Positions 51,401 through 63,400 of a DNA stretch of 64,000 bases are shown here, piece by piece. A model generated the notes under the pieces. That model was not told where the DNA came from. It ran no database searches and worked only from the letters and a program-made list of their open reading frames with translations. The stretch's first letter is position 1; each line of letters opens with the position of its first letter. Made by a program: the position numbers and the translations under genes. Source of the stretch: Atrichornis clamosus (Eukaryota; Chordata; Aves; Passeriformes; Menuridae); assembly GCA_013400975.1 (NCBI GenBank), contig WBMZ01005423.1, positions 1 through 64,000 on the forward strand, given 5' to 3'.

Positions 51401-54400
51401 GAACAAGCTCCTTTGTGGAGTTCAAAGCAAGGTGATTTAAGGCCAGGCAGCCCAAGCAACCACATCTCCTGTCTCACAGACAACTAATTGGCCAGCATCT
51501 GATTTGTGAATGGTCTTTCCATGGTGTCTCTATGCACTATATTCTGGGGAAGAGACCTTTTCCCTCCACCATTAGCAGCTACAATATCCATGGGGCTGAC
51601 ATGGAAGAGGCAACAAAGTCTCTCTTCAGACTGAATTCTTCCTTGGAGTTCGTGTGCTTGGACACAGGCACAGCTGAATATTAGCTCTTTTAGTTTCTCT
51701 TTTCCCCTCTGTCTATTTTATTTTCCTTAGTCTTCCTAGCAAAGTTTTTTTCATTATTATGTTCCGATATGAAAGGCTCTTTTTTCCCTTTTCCAACTGA
51801 CTCATATTTTCTGGTATCCACTGATCTCTCTCCATCCTGCACCTTTCCTGCATGCATGCTCACAGGTGGCCAAGGGGGAGAGCTGTGTGTTTCCTCTCTG
51901 AGGATCCAGCCTTGGCCTTGAGGTCTAGGTCATAATACATCAAAAAGACAAAGCACTACTGGGAGCAGGGGAATCCGAACTGAGCTTGTCAATGCTCCTT
52001 TTAAAATTATTTCCTGTTTGTTTACTCAGGAGTCTTTTGATCTGGGAATTCTGCCCTCCCCTTCCTTTGTTTCAGACAGAATCCTCAGTGATGTGAAGTT
52101 TAGGGCAGGGGGGAGCAATTCAAAGAAATGCACGGGGTGAAATGAAAAGCACAGGAAAGCTGTGCTTGCCTGAATTGGGATCATGGCTGCAGCACCAATA
52201 CTTGGATGCTTAGTTTGTAGGTTAAACTTGGGACACCCTCACACACCAGGCTTCAGTGCATGGCTCTATACCAAGTGGAAGGAGCAGATATGTGCCTTGT
52301 AATTCCGTGAACCTGACTGCTTTGGCTTTGTTATGAAGACTCCTTGTCAGCATAACGAGTCAATAAAAGCTGCAGTCAAAGCTGTAATTCCAGGATTGCC
52401 TCCAAGTTCTGTATCCTGCTGCCCAGGAGGCACCGTGCCTCTCTTGTAGCCTTCTTGTGCTGGCAGGCTGATGCAGCAGCTATGTGATGGTCAGGGCACC
52501 CCCTTGTGATCCAGAGCTGGGATCAAAATATCACCCAAACTCAAGTAGAGTGGGATGTTTGTCTTACACCCAGGCCACCCCTTAAATTTACTTTTTTGAG
52601 AGTAACTCTGGTTGTGCCTTCACCTTTCTGACCACAGGCAGAGAGCACTGATTTATACATCTATCATGGTAACACAGATACACCACCAGGAAATAACCTT
52701 TTATTATTACCCAGATATACATCAAATCTTTCCGGTATCAAGACCTGCCGGGGGAACTGTACAATGTGTTGCAATCAAACCTACCAGCAGCCAATGGCAT
52801 CATGCATGTGGTTAACACCCTAAGGAAGAAAACCAGCCCTGACAACCTCAGAAACCCACAGGTACAGAAGCATTCATATTTCTTCTCTTTTATGGGACAG
52901 CAGAATAAATACTTTTTTAAAAAGGCAATTTTCAACTTCAATCTTCCAAATCAGTGAGGCTTTTTTTTTTTTAAAAGGAAAAAGGCTATTTGTTTTGTTT
53001 TCAGCTCTGATAAGGCCTGTTAGGTACTATTAAAATACCATTAAAATAGCTAATAGTACTGCATAGGCCAGATAAAAGTCTTGCAGTGATGCTTTTACAG
53101 TGCTTGGATGAGTATAGAATTCTACTTTCATCAATAAAATCATAGCAAATGAGCTCTTCTTCAGTTGTATCTCACAGAATATCTATCTTACAGGATAAGT
53201 ATTGAAAAGTATCTTTCACATAAAAATCAAATGAAGGTTTTCTTTAATTTATCTGCACTGCATTTTGAAATTGTAATTAAAAAGTTGTCTTTGCATTACA
53301 AATATTTAAAATTAGAACAAATAATCATAAAACTCTTGCATTTTGAATTCATGCCTTGAGTTTAAGACACTAGATTGGAGTTTCAGGTTCTGCTAAACAC
53401 TTTTCCCTGTTAGCTGGGACAAGCTTTTACCATAGCTACTGCATTGCTATGCCTGAGTATTTTTATTGATTCTATATGCAGAAAACAAGCCCCTGTTAGC
53501 CCCTACCTTCTTGCAAAAAAAAAATCACTCAGAGAATGACATGATCTCTTGGATTTGGTGGGATTTTTACAGGAGTTTGCACTTCTTTTACACCATTGTA
53601 ATTAATCTGTAAAAACAGACTGTGTAATACTGTGGTTGTATTCTGTGTGTTTAAAAAGCAGCTGGAGTCTTGGGTGTTAGTAGCTCTTCAGCTGAAGTGC
53701 CCTGAGGATGGTACAGCGATTGTTCTGGGTATTCACGTGGGTTTGTTTGATTGTGCCCATCTCTTTGAAGATAATGGTCTCCTGTAGGTCTTTGCACTAA
53801 AATCACAAGCTGGGCATTCCAGTGTGTGCTCAGACCTTGCTTCAGCCCCAGCCATGTTTTTCCTCTTTGTGTCTTCTTGCAGAAAACCATTGGTGAGATC
53901 CTTGCTTCAATGGAGATCTTCAGTAGATTTGAAACTATACTGGAGGTAAGCAAGTTCGTGTCTGCCCAGGAAAGCATGGTACTGCTGGTGTACAAAGCCT
54001 GCTGCTGCTTTGGGGGGAGTTTTGAATAGCATTTAAATACATCTCAGTGGTTTGGCTTTCTTTCTGGATGTTTTATGCTGTGTCATTTTTTATTTTCTTA
54101 TTTTACCTGAGCAAATGTAATGGAAAAGATTGGAGTTTTCACATCTATAGGGGATCTGGCACAAGCAGCAAGGGTACATGCCTCTTCCCATCTTCTTCCT
54201 CATGTTCCCTTCCCCTTGTCCCTGGAGAGCTGCTCTCCAAAGCATGTTTAGTTCTTGACCACAGTTTAGTCTTGTATCACAGCCAGGTGTGTTTAAAGCA
54301 TGCAGGGAGCATTAGCCCAGGACTCCCTTGTTCACATTCACTGCATTGCCCCCAGTGGCTTCATTGTCCCAGCTATGTTTTTGTGGCACTTATGCTTCTG

Positions 54401-57400
54401 TTTTAACACATACCTGCCCTTGGTGTCCAGTTGCCTCCTGCACACTTTGCTTTACAATAGCTTTGCCTTTAGTGCACTGCTTAATGTTTCCACTCGCTGC
54501 CTGATGGACCCCCCTCACTAACCCATGCCAGATCCATGATGAAATCCTCTGTTGCTTTTGCAGAACTGTGGCTTGCCTGCAATACTGGATGGACCAGGCC
54601 CCTTCACTGTATTTGTACCCAGCAATGACGGTGTGGATACACTGAGAGATGGAAGGCTCATTTATCTTTTCACAGAGGTGAGGGCTCATAGTACTGTAAG
54701 ACATCCCGAGCTGACTGAGTTGCACTGGGCTGTGCTGGAATGACTTTGTGCAATGTATCTGCTTGTTGCTGAAAGCTGTTGTTCCTAGGGGTGGCTAAAC
54801 CATGTCTCTGTTTGTGTAAGGCTCTGGGAGAGACGTGGATGCTGATGGAACGTGCAGTGAGAAGTACAGTTATTCAGATTGCTTAAATCTGGTGTTTGGC
54901 TTTCTTTTCTCACCCCTGCTTTGGGTAGGGGAAACTTCTTCACCAAGTGAATTCACTGCTATAGGCATTGCCAGTCATTGATTAGAAGAAAATGTAGTTG
55001 TCTTCTCTTAGTCCTGAGCATTGAAGGGGTATCTAATTTTGATGTTTTCTTCTTTCCTCAGGGCATAAATAAGCTTCAGGAACTCGTGAAGCATCACATC
55101 TACACTTCAGCGGTAAGGCAGGCAGCTCCAACTCCAGATTTCCTTCAGACCAACACCTTATCAACTGTCTTGTCTGGCATAAAAGGACAGCTGTGCTCTC
55201 CATAATGAAACAGAGTTTTCTGGAGTGATGGTACTCCCTAGTTGGATGGCCTTTACAATGAAAATATTGTTCAGCAGAGTTTGCTGCAGGACACAAAAAT
55301 AGCAATTGTCTTGGTTCTCAGAACTTCTGTCTACTAAAATCATCAAGTTTCTCAGTACAGAAGCTGCAGTTTACATTTTTTTCTGCCTTTAAGCTCATTT
55401 TTTAAGTCAAAATATGTTCTCTAGAATGCTTCTGGCTGAACTTTCATTGTTTATTGAATATGTCCTAGAAAAATCCCTTATGAGTCTGACCTTACTTGCA
55501 GCTGTATTAGTAAGAGACACTGTTAGTGAGACTTGATTTCAGCTGTGCTGGACTGTTACACAAAGAATGAAAACCAAGGCAGCTGCCACCAGCACTGCTG
55601 TGTTTGTGATATTGCAAACAGTTCACACAAAGCCCTGGATTACCCTCTGACCCATTGTTTGTTTTTAAGGTATTTCATGTCATGTAAATGTTAGCTCCCC
55701 TTGAGAAGTTTTTCAAGTGGCAGGAATCATGGAAGGATTCTGTAAGCTGCACTGAAATGACCCTGCTTTTTCATAGTACCATCCCCTTGTGTTTTTATTC
55801 CAGGTGACTGTAGAGAAACTGATGATGATGCCACACATTGTTACTATGGCTAACCAGATAATTACCATCAACATTAGTGCAGATGTAAGTGTGAATCAAA
55901 ACCCTCTTGGGCAAACTCTCCTGTGCTGGGAGAAAGTCTTGCTGTGGTTCTGAAAAATGTGGTTTCAGCCCATCTCTGCTTCCTCCTCTGCTTAGAAAAC
56001 TAGACTTAAATGAGATCACTGAATTAGTTTACTTCTTATCCAATCTGTGACTCCACTAAGAGGCTTGACCATTTGTGTGGTTGCTCTTGATGTTATGAAC
56101 CATCTGTTTTCTGCATTGGCTTTATGTAGTTGATCCTGTCTAATGGGCTAAAATTGTGTTTCTGTATCAGGGAAGAATTCTCATGGATGAGTCAGGGATC
56201 CCCTTAAACATGCGAGACATTGTGGCATCAAATGGCATTATTCATACCTTGGATGGCATCTTCATCCCTCCCTCAATAGTTCCCATTTTGCCTCACAGAT
56301 GCAATGAGGAGCAACATAAGATTGTGACGGTAAGTCAGCTTCTCCCATTCTCATGTTCAAGCACAGCTGGTGCTTGCTCTGCACCCCACACTCACCTGGA
56401 GGCACAAAAGCAGGCTGTGTAAATTGAATCTGGGAAATGTGTCCTGGCTGAGAGTTCCCCTGATGTGAACTTTGACACTGTCAGCACCGTCAGAGTTTCT
56501 TTTGCTTGCACTTGGCACTGCTTTCCTGCAAATCAGCAAATGTTCCTTGTAGGTTGTTGTTCTGTCCATGCACCCTTCCTACCTTTGATTCCAAAGTACA
56601 GTTGCCTTTTCCCTTGTATGATCTTCACACTAGAGTTGCTAGCTCAGCTGACAGTGCTTTGTTCCCATCTCTGTCAGCACTGGTGTCCTGTAGCCTGGAC
56701 AAGAAGCAGGCATTCAGTAGCAGGAACGACAAATGCTGTGCAATATCCTCACATGAACAGTTTCATATATCTTACTTGAGGTGTTTGCTCCCCAGTTTGA
56801 TCATTGGTAGGTTACTGAAGAAAGAAGATGAGGCTCTGAATAGCAAGGGGTCTGGAGAGACACAGTTAATCCCAAGAGGCCAGTGTGTCCACATAACTTG
56901 CTGCTTCAGTGAGTCTTGCTGCTTGGATGCCCAAAGTGCTTTCCAGCCTAGCAGCATGTCTGGTGGCAGAGACTCAGAGGGTGGAGAGAGATCCCATCTT
57001 GCAGGCAGGTGCAAGCATCTACTTGAGACACAGGAGTAATTTTGTTTAAGTGATAAACTTAGCCTATTTCAGAGTGTGGAAACTCCTTCCTAGGAATATT
57101 TCAGATATTTGTGGTGTTTTGGAAATATATACTGCAAACAGCAGCTTTGTAGCATTCCTGGCATGGGGAAGGGGTTCCTTTGAGAAAATTACAATTTTGC
57201 CTCTTCTTGTCTTAACAGGGCTCTTGTGTGGATTGTGAGTCCCTCAACAACAGTATTTGCCCACCTGGCAGCACGGAAATGGTAAATATTTGTAGTTATT
57301 TCTGTAATTTCTTCTTTGCATGGTGACATACAGACACACTGACAGTTTCTAACCCCAGCCACTTTCAAATAAATAGACACAGGAAAGACAAACAGTAGAG

Positions 57401-60400
57401 AGGCTTGTTAGAGGGTATGTATCCATGCTTTGTGATCCCAGACTGTCACTCATTAACTGCTGTGTGCACTTTCTTATTCTGAAGTCTGCTTTGATAAATC
57501 AATGCAGAACATAGTGAGAAATGATAGTCTAAATGAAACTGTAGACTTGCAGCTTTTAGCACTTCTGTTGTACCTCAGGCAGAGCTTTCCTGCTCATGAG
57601 CAGTTTGCCTGCTCCTCCAGAGTCCCAGATGAAGCCTGATCCCACTAGTACCATCCAGTACTGCCTGTATCACAGCCAGAGAATCACAACCACCTCTCTG
57701 CACTGCAGAGGGTGAGAAACAATTTGTTCCTGGCCTGTGCTCCCTGTTGATTCAGAGATGAGCAGAGCTGGCTGAAGGTGCAGTAAGGAGGAGTGCTGGT
57801 GCTTGAGTTATCCCACGCTGAGATTAGCAGAACAGCAAGTTCCAGGAAATCACAATGTGAAGACCAGATCCAAGAAGTTGTTTCTGAAAGCCAGAGAGGT
57901 GTTCACTACTGTTAAACTGCTGGGTGTCCTCTGAGAGATCTGGCCTTCAGAACTTGCTAATGCAGTCTCCAATGAATGGCTGAAGTAGAGCTCTGCAAAA
58001 TTACTAACTGCTCATTTTCCTCTCTGATTGAGGCTGGCAAAGCCAGAATCATCTGGGGCCCAGTTCTGCCAATGCCTAACGCCAGGACTCACTGAGCATT
58101 TTCCCAAAATTTTTTGCAGCCCTTTCTCCTCTGTCTTCCTCTCTTTGTCTCTCTTCCCTTCTTTCACCTTCCCTCCTTCCCTCTCTCATTCTCTCCTTAC
58201 TCCCCCTATGCCCCACTCTCCCTCCCTTCTGCCTTCTCTCCTTTCCTATCTCTTTCCTCCCCTCTTTCTCACCCTCTATTTCTTCACCCCTTGCCCTTTT
58301 CTCCCCCTTGTCTCCCTTCCTTCCTTCCCCTATGCTTGCTCTCCCTTATCATAATTACTATTATTAGAACTAAAGGGCAGCACCTTGGCTCAGACCTGGG
58401 GACTCTTGGGAGCAAGAGGAGGACACCGTGTGCCTTGGTTCATCCTAGGCCTGCCTATATCTCGTTCACCTTGGCTCCTTGGTGAACTTCCTCAGCTCAG
58501 AGATAGGCACAGTTGCTCTCGGCAGCAAAAAGAGCAAAGGGGAAGGTTACAGTGCTGATGGCTTGTTTTGTTTGCACAGGAACCAACGCTCTTCCCAAAA
58601 GAATGTGTTTACATCCATGATCCACAAGGCCTGAATGTCCTGAAGAAGGGCTGCGCCAGGTACTGCAATCAAACCATCACGGTGAGTGGGATGGAAGAAC
58701 ACATTCACTCTGGAAGGAGCTCAGCTCTGCTTTTCCTCATTCACCAAGAGCTCAGGCTCCTTGAGCCAAGAGGGTGGGATGGGAAAAAAGGAAAAGCTGT
58801 CCCCAGGACCACCACATAAACCAGCTACCTGCTTTTTCTTTGTCCAAGAGAACACAGGGTACCAACCTGCTGCAAGTGTTAGAAAGCAGCTCAGTTAAAC
58901 CTGAGTGCAATAAATAAAATAAAGCGTCCCAGATGTGCCCAGCCAAGCTGCAGGCATGAGATAAATGTTGCAGTGTTAACTGGAGCATCCCAGCTTTAGC
59001 ATTTCTCCCAAAGGAAGCTGAGCACAGGGAAAGTGCTGCAAGCTGTGAAGTGATTGCATCCTGTTTATGAGCCACTGTCAGATGGTTCGGGAAAGTCGCT
59101 CTTAGCGAATTTATGGACTTCGTGTTTGTCTGCAGCTCCTGAGCTCTCAGTGCCAGCTCTACAGAATGATTTGTGGGTGTTTCATTAAATACTGCTGATT
59201 GTTTGTATTATGGTTGTTCTTCCTTTGGTCGGTCATGACAAAGCCTGTGATCCAGGACTGCTGCATGCCTTCAAAAGAATGCAGTCCTGGGCAAGGATAG
59301 AGTAGGAGTGAGTGGGCCAGTTCTATTAAAGAATCAAAAGCTCATAGAAAACATCAACCCTGTGTACTGAAGTCACAGAAAGAGCAGAAAATAGTGGTTT
59401 GTTCTGAGAACAGGCTGTGAGCAGGAAGAGGGGCATTGTTGAAAAATAATTTAAGTGCAGGAGCTCCCAGAAAGAGATGCCAAACACAACAGTCCATTTC
59501 AGTCCATGGCAGACACAAGGACTGGGATTTCAGAATTATGAGCACAGGATGACTTCAGGCAATTCACATTAAGTCGTGTCATAACTTACCAATTTTGCTT
59601 TTGTTTCAGAAACCTGGATGCTGCAAAGGCTTCTTTGGTCCTGACTGCATGCCTTGCCCAGGGGGATTTTCCAGTCCATGCTATGGCCGGGGAAATGTAA
59701 GTGTGGAGGATCCTGCTGCATTGCAACGAGCAGTTGCATCAGTGTGGTTTGAGGTGCAGTTGTAGAGAAGTACAGTTCAGAGTTTGTGCTCCAGGGCTAA
59801 GCCCACAGACGTGGTAGCCGAAAATCCAGGGAGAATGGCACATATTCAGTGTGAATCAGCTCGGGCTACGTGGGATCTCACATTACTACCACCACTCTTC
59901 AAAGTCCTGTTTGTTACTGCATGTATCAAAGTGCCTATGATGGATATCAATGCCGTGGCTTTGGCTTTATTCCCCAAGTTGCAATCACTTTGGTTTTCTT
60001 TTTGTTTTCCTTCCAGTGCAGTGACGGCATACAAGGGAGTGGCAACTGTCACTGCTTTGAAGGTTTCAAGGGCACAGCCTGCCACATCTGTGCAGACCCA
60101 AACAAGCATGGCGAGAACTGTGATGAAGGTTGGTAATTGATGGAGAGACTAGAGGAAAATATAGGACAAGGATAATAGTGCAGGTTCTTGTATCCTGGAT
60201 TCCCTTCTGGCAGGACCAGCCTCATGAAAGAAGTGACAAAAATGTCATCATATGTGTCCCTTCAAACAACAGTGGAAAAAACGTTTGATATGACAGTTGT
60301 GATGGGGTTTTAGAAACATCAACCAAATTTAAGTATGGGACTTTGATTTTTTCCTGTTAGGAAAAACAGAGTTGGCAATGACCTTGAGCTTTGTAGCCTA

Positions 60401-63400
60401 AATTTGAGCCTGTTCTTACAGCATACAGAAAACATGGACCCAGCCAGTCATGGGATCTGTTCCCAGGCCAGGCTTCATTTGTGTGGATGTCTCTCATCAG
60501 ACATTCCTCTGTCAGAAAAAAAGGGATGTTCATTTGGTGTCACACGAGGTTGCGAAGGAAAGTTGGGAATCTACAAAATGTCTTCACTGTGGTGGATTCT
60601 GGACTTTTTGTACTTACTGATCTTATTCCCTGTACTTGACAGATTGTGGCTGTGTCCATGGTGTCTGTGACAACAGGCCTGGCAGTGGGGGCGTGTGTCA
60701 GTCCTGGTCCTGCAAGGAAGGCTATACTGGGAAATTCTGTGACAAGACATCCAGGAACTGTGGCCCAAGTGGGCTGTCCCAGTACTGCCACCAGCACGCT
60801 GTCTGCAGCCTCAATGACACAGCAAGGTCAGCCTTGGTGGCACATTCAGGGGCACATGGCCATTGTACAGGCACAGGGGAGCAGGGGCTGCCAGCCCTGT
60901 GGCTGTGTCTGTGTGCTTGTTGCACAGGATTGTTTGAGTAACTCAGCCAACCTGCTAGAAATCAGTCAGGTTCTTGCTTGCTTGAGGGACTGCTCTACCT
61001 GTGTTCCTTTTGTGCTTATACTTTTAAGGTGCATCTGCATGGATGGCTATGAAGGGGATGGGTTTTCCTGCCAGCCCATCGACCTGTGCAGTCAGCCTGA
61101 ACGGGGAGGTTGTTCACAGAATGTAAGTGGGGTCAGACTGGGAAGTGTGGGGAGGCAGCTCCTCTCAATCAGAGCAGAGATCCAGGACTCCTGGGACTGT
61201 TACAGATCTTGTGTGCTAAATTTCCCCATCTGTCAGATGGAGTGGACTAACAGGTGGCTAGACACAGTCATTGTAAAGATGTAGATCATTTGAGTTGGTG
61301 CCAAAATGTGACACTCCAAGGATAGTTTGGCTGGTTTGCAGTAGATATTTTATCAGCCACAGAGATTAGCTGTACAGATAATTTTTGGTTTGCAACGATA
61401 TCCCCCTCAAGCTCTTCAAACATGTGCTGGTTTCTCTGTTGTTGTGTTCAGGCTGTAGCTTAACTGTGAGATCCAACTCATATTTCCAGTAACCATCAAC
61501 ACTACAGTATTATCCATGGTAAAAGACTGTGGTGCTTTATGTTAGAAATTGCTGCCAAATGGTCAGACCGCATCGTAGATTAGACCCCTCAGTCAGAGGA
61601 AGACATGGGGTCATGCAGAAGGAAATAGGATGGCACTGGATACAAAGTAGGTCTTTCCTGAGAGAGATCTGCTGTCCATCATTGATTCCATCCCACATGT
61701 CCAGGTAGGAGACTGTGGTCCTCTTCAGGGAATATTTATTCTGTACTGGAAGAACTTTACAGGATGATAATGAATGCCCTGGGAGTTCTGAGCCACCTTA
61801 GACACAAGTGTCCACCCCTCTTAAAACACAAAATGTTTCCAGAAGCACTTTATTACGAAGTTTTCCATGACTTTTCTGGAGAAGGTGCTTCCACTCCCAC
61901 CTCCAGTGCTGGAATCAGAGTTGCTCAGTCAGAAATTCCCAACAGTGCGAGGAAGGATATTTGTTGCTGTATTTTCATTGCACTCTCTGCTGAGTGTAAT
62001 TCTTTCTCTCTCCCTTCTCCTGAAGGCCCTGTGCACCAGTACAGGCCCCGGCACTGCCACCTGCCAGTGCAATGTGGGCTGGACTGGGGATGGGAAGGCC
62101 TGTGTGGCCATAGACAACTGCATGCTGGAGAGCAGAGGGAACTGCCACCTCAACGCCGACTGCGTTTACATCGGGCCTGGACAGGTACGAGCAAAGCTGA
62201 GCAGCCTGGTCGTCTTAACACTTCCTCAGCTGCTCTAAGATGGCCTTGGATTGCCAGAGGTAAAAACTGGGCTGGCCAGCAGCCAAGGCTGCTTGTCTCC
62301 TGCCAGAAACACCAGCTGCAGCTGCAGCCTCTGTGCGCTGGCATGTGAGACGCACTGGTGTGTTTAGGACTGCTACTTGACTCTGGAACTTGTGCAACAA
62401 AGGGACAAGACCACACTCTGTGGTACAGCTTGATCTAAGGCATCAGTTGCCCCTGTCCCCAGATCACACCATGGAAGAACATGTGCAGCTGTTTCGACAG
62501 TCTGTGGAGGGAGCAGGGCCAAGAGAGAGGCGTGTTGAGATTGGAGGAAGGCACACAAGAGGTGGCTTCTCAGGGTGCTACTTCTCCCCACTTAGCCAGG
62601 GGAGTGTTGCACAATGTGCTGAAAAAAGGTACCAAATCTTTAGCAGATTTTAATGAGGTGAGATGTGCAAGTGCTCTCCTAGATATTTTGAAAGCAGAAA
62701 GCTTTGAAATTAACTCCTCTCCTCTTTCTGTCATTCATGAACTCTGTGTCATTCCCTGAAAAACTTGAAATAAACGAAACCCTCCTCTTCAAGTGACCCC
62801 CACAGCCAAGCAGTGCAAGGGATCAATGTGTTTGAGTAACCAGGCAGCCTGTGTGCTGTGATAGAGGATGATGCTCTTCTAAGGAAACATCTGCATATTT
62901 CCAGATCTTGAGGGACCAGGAAGAAAACTTGGGAAAATAAATTGAGTTTTGCTGCCTTAGACCTTTTTTGGGTAGCAAATGAGGATGCTCTGATAGGTCT
63001 GTTAGACTGAAATGTCTCTTTCTTGCAGAGCAAGTGTGTCTGCAAGAGGGGCTATGCTGGCGATGGCCACAGCTGTGATGCAATCAACCCATGCCTCATG
63101 GACAATGGTGGCTGCCATGACCTCGTGAGTACCTAAAGAGCTGGCCCAAGCCTGCCATGGCAGGGGAGGTTCACCTGCTCACTGACAGGTTTTGCAGCCA
63201 TGGCATCGAGGGAATTGTAAGGGTTTACGTTATGTAAACTGGCCTGCACTGAGGTGCTACAAAAGGGGATCCTCTGATTTTTGTGACTTAACACAACCAA
63301 AGCTACCACCTAGGCTAAGCTGCACGAGGGGTACATTCAGTGCCACCATAAAGGCAGCAGGAGGAAGGTGCTTGTGTGTGCTGCTTTAGCCCAGGCCACG

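Noticed and set aside
56506..57039. 177-codon plus-strand open frame in STAB1 intron 18
   Set aside because: Lies between two secure exons, lacks suitable splice context or family similarity, and reads as random composition.
58028..58485. Overlapping Ser/Leu/Pro-rich open frames of 108 and 123 codons
   Set aside because: They are a by-product of the polypyrimidine tract, which excludes stop codons; not coding.
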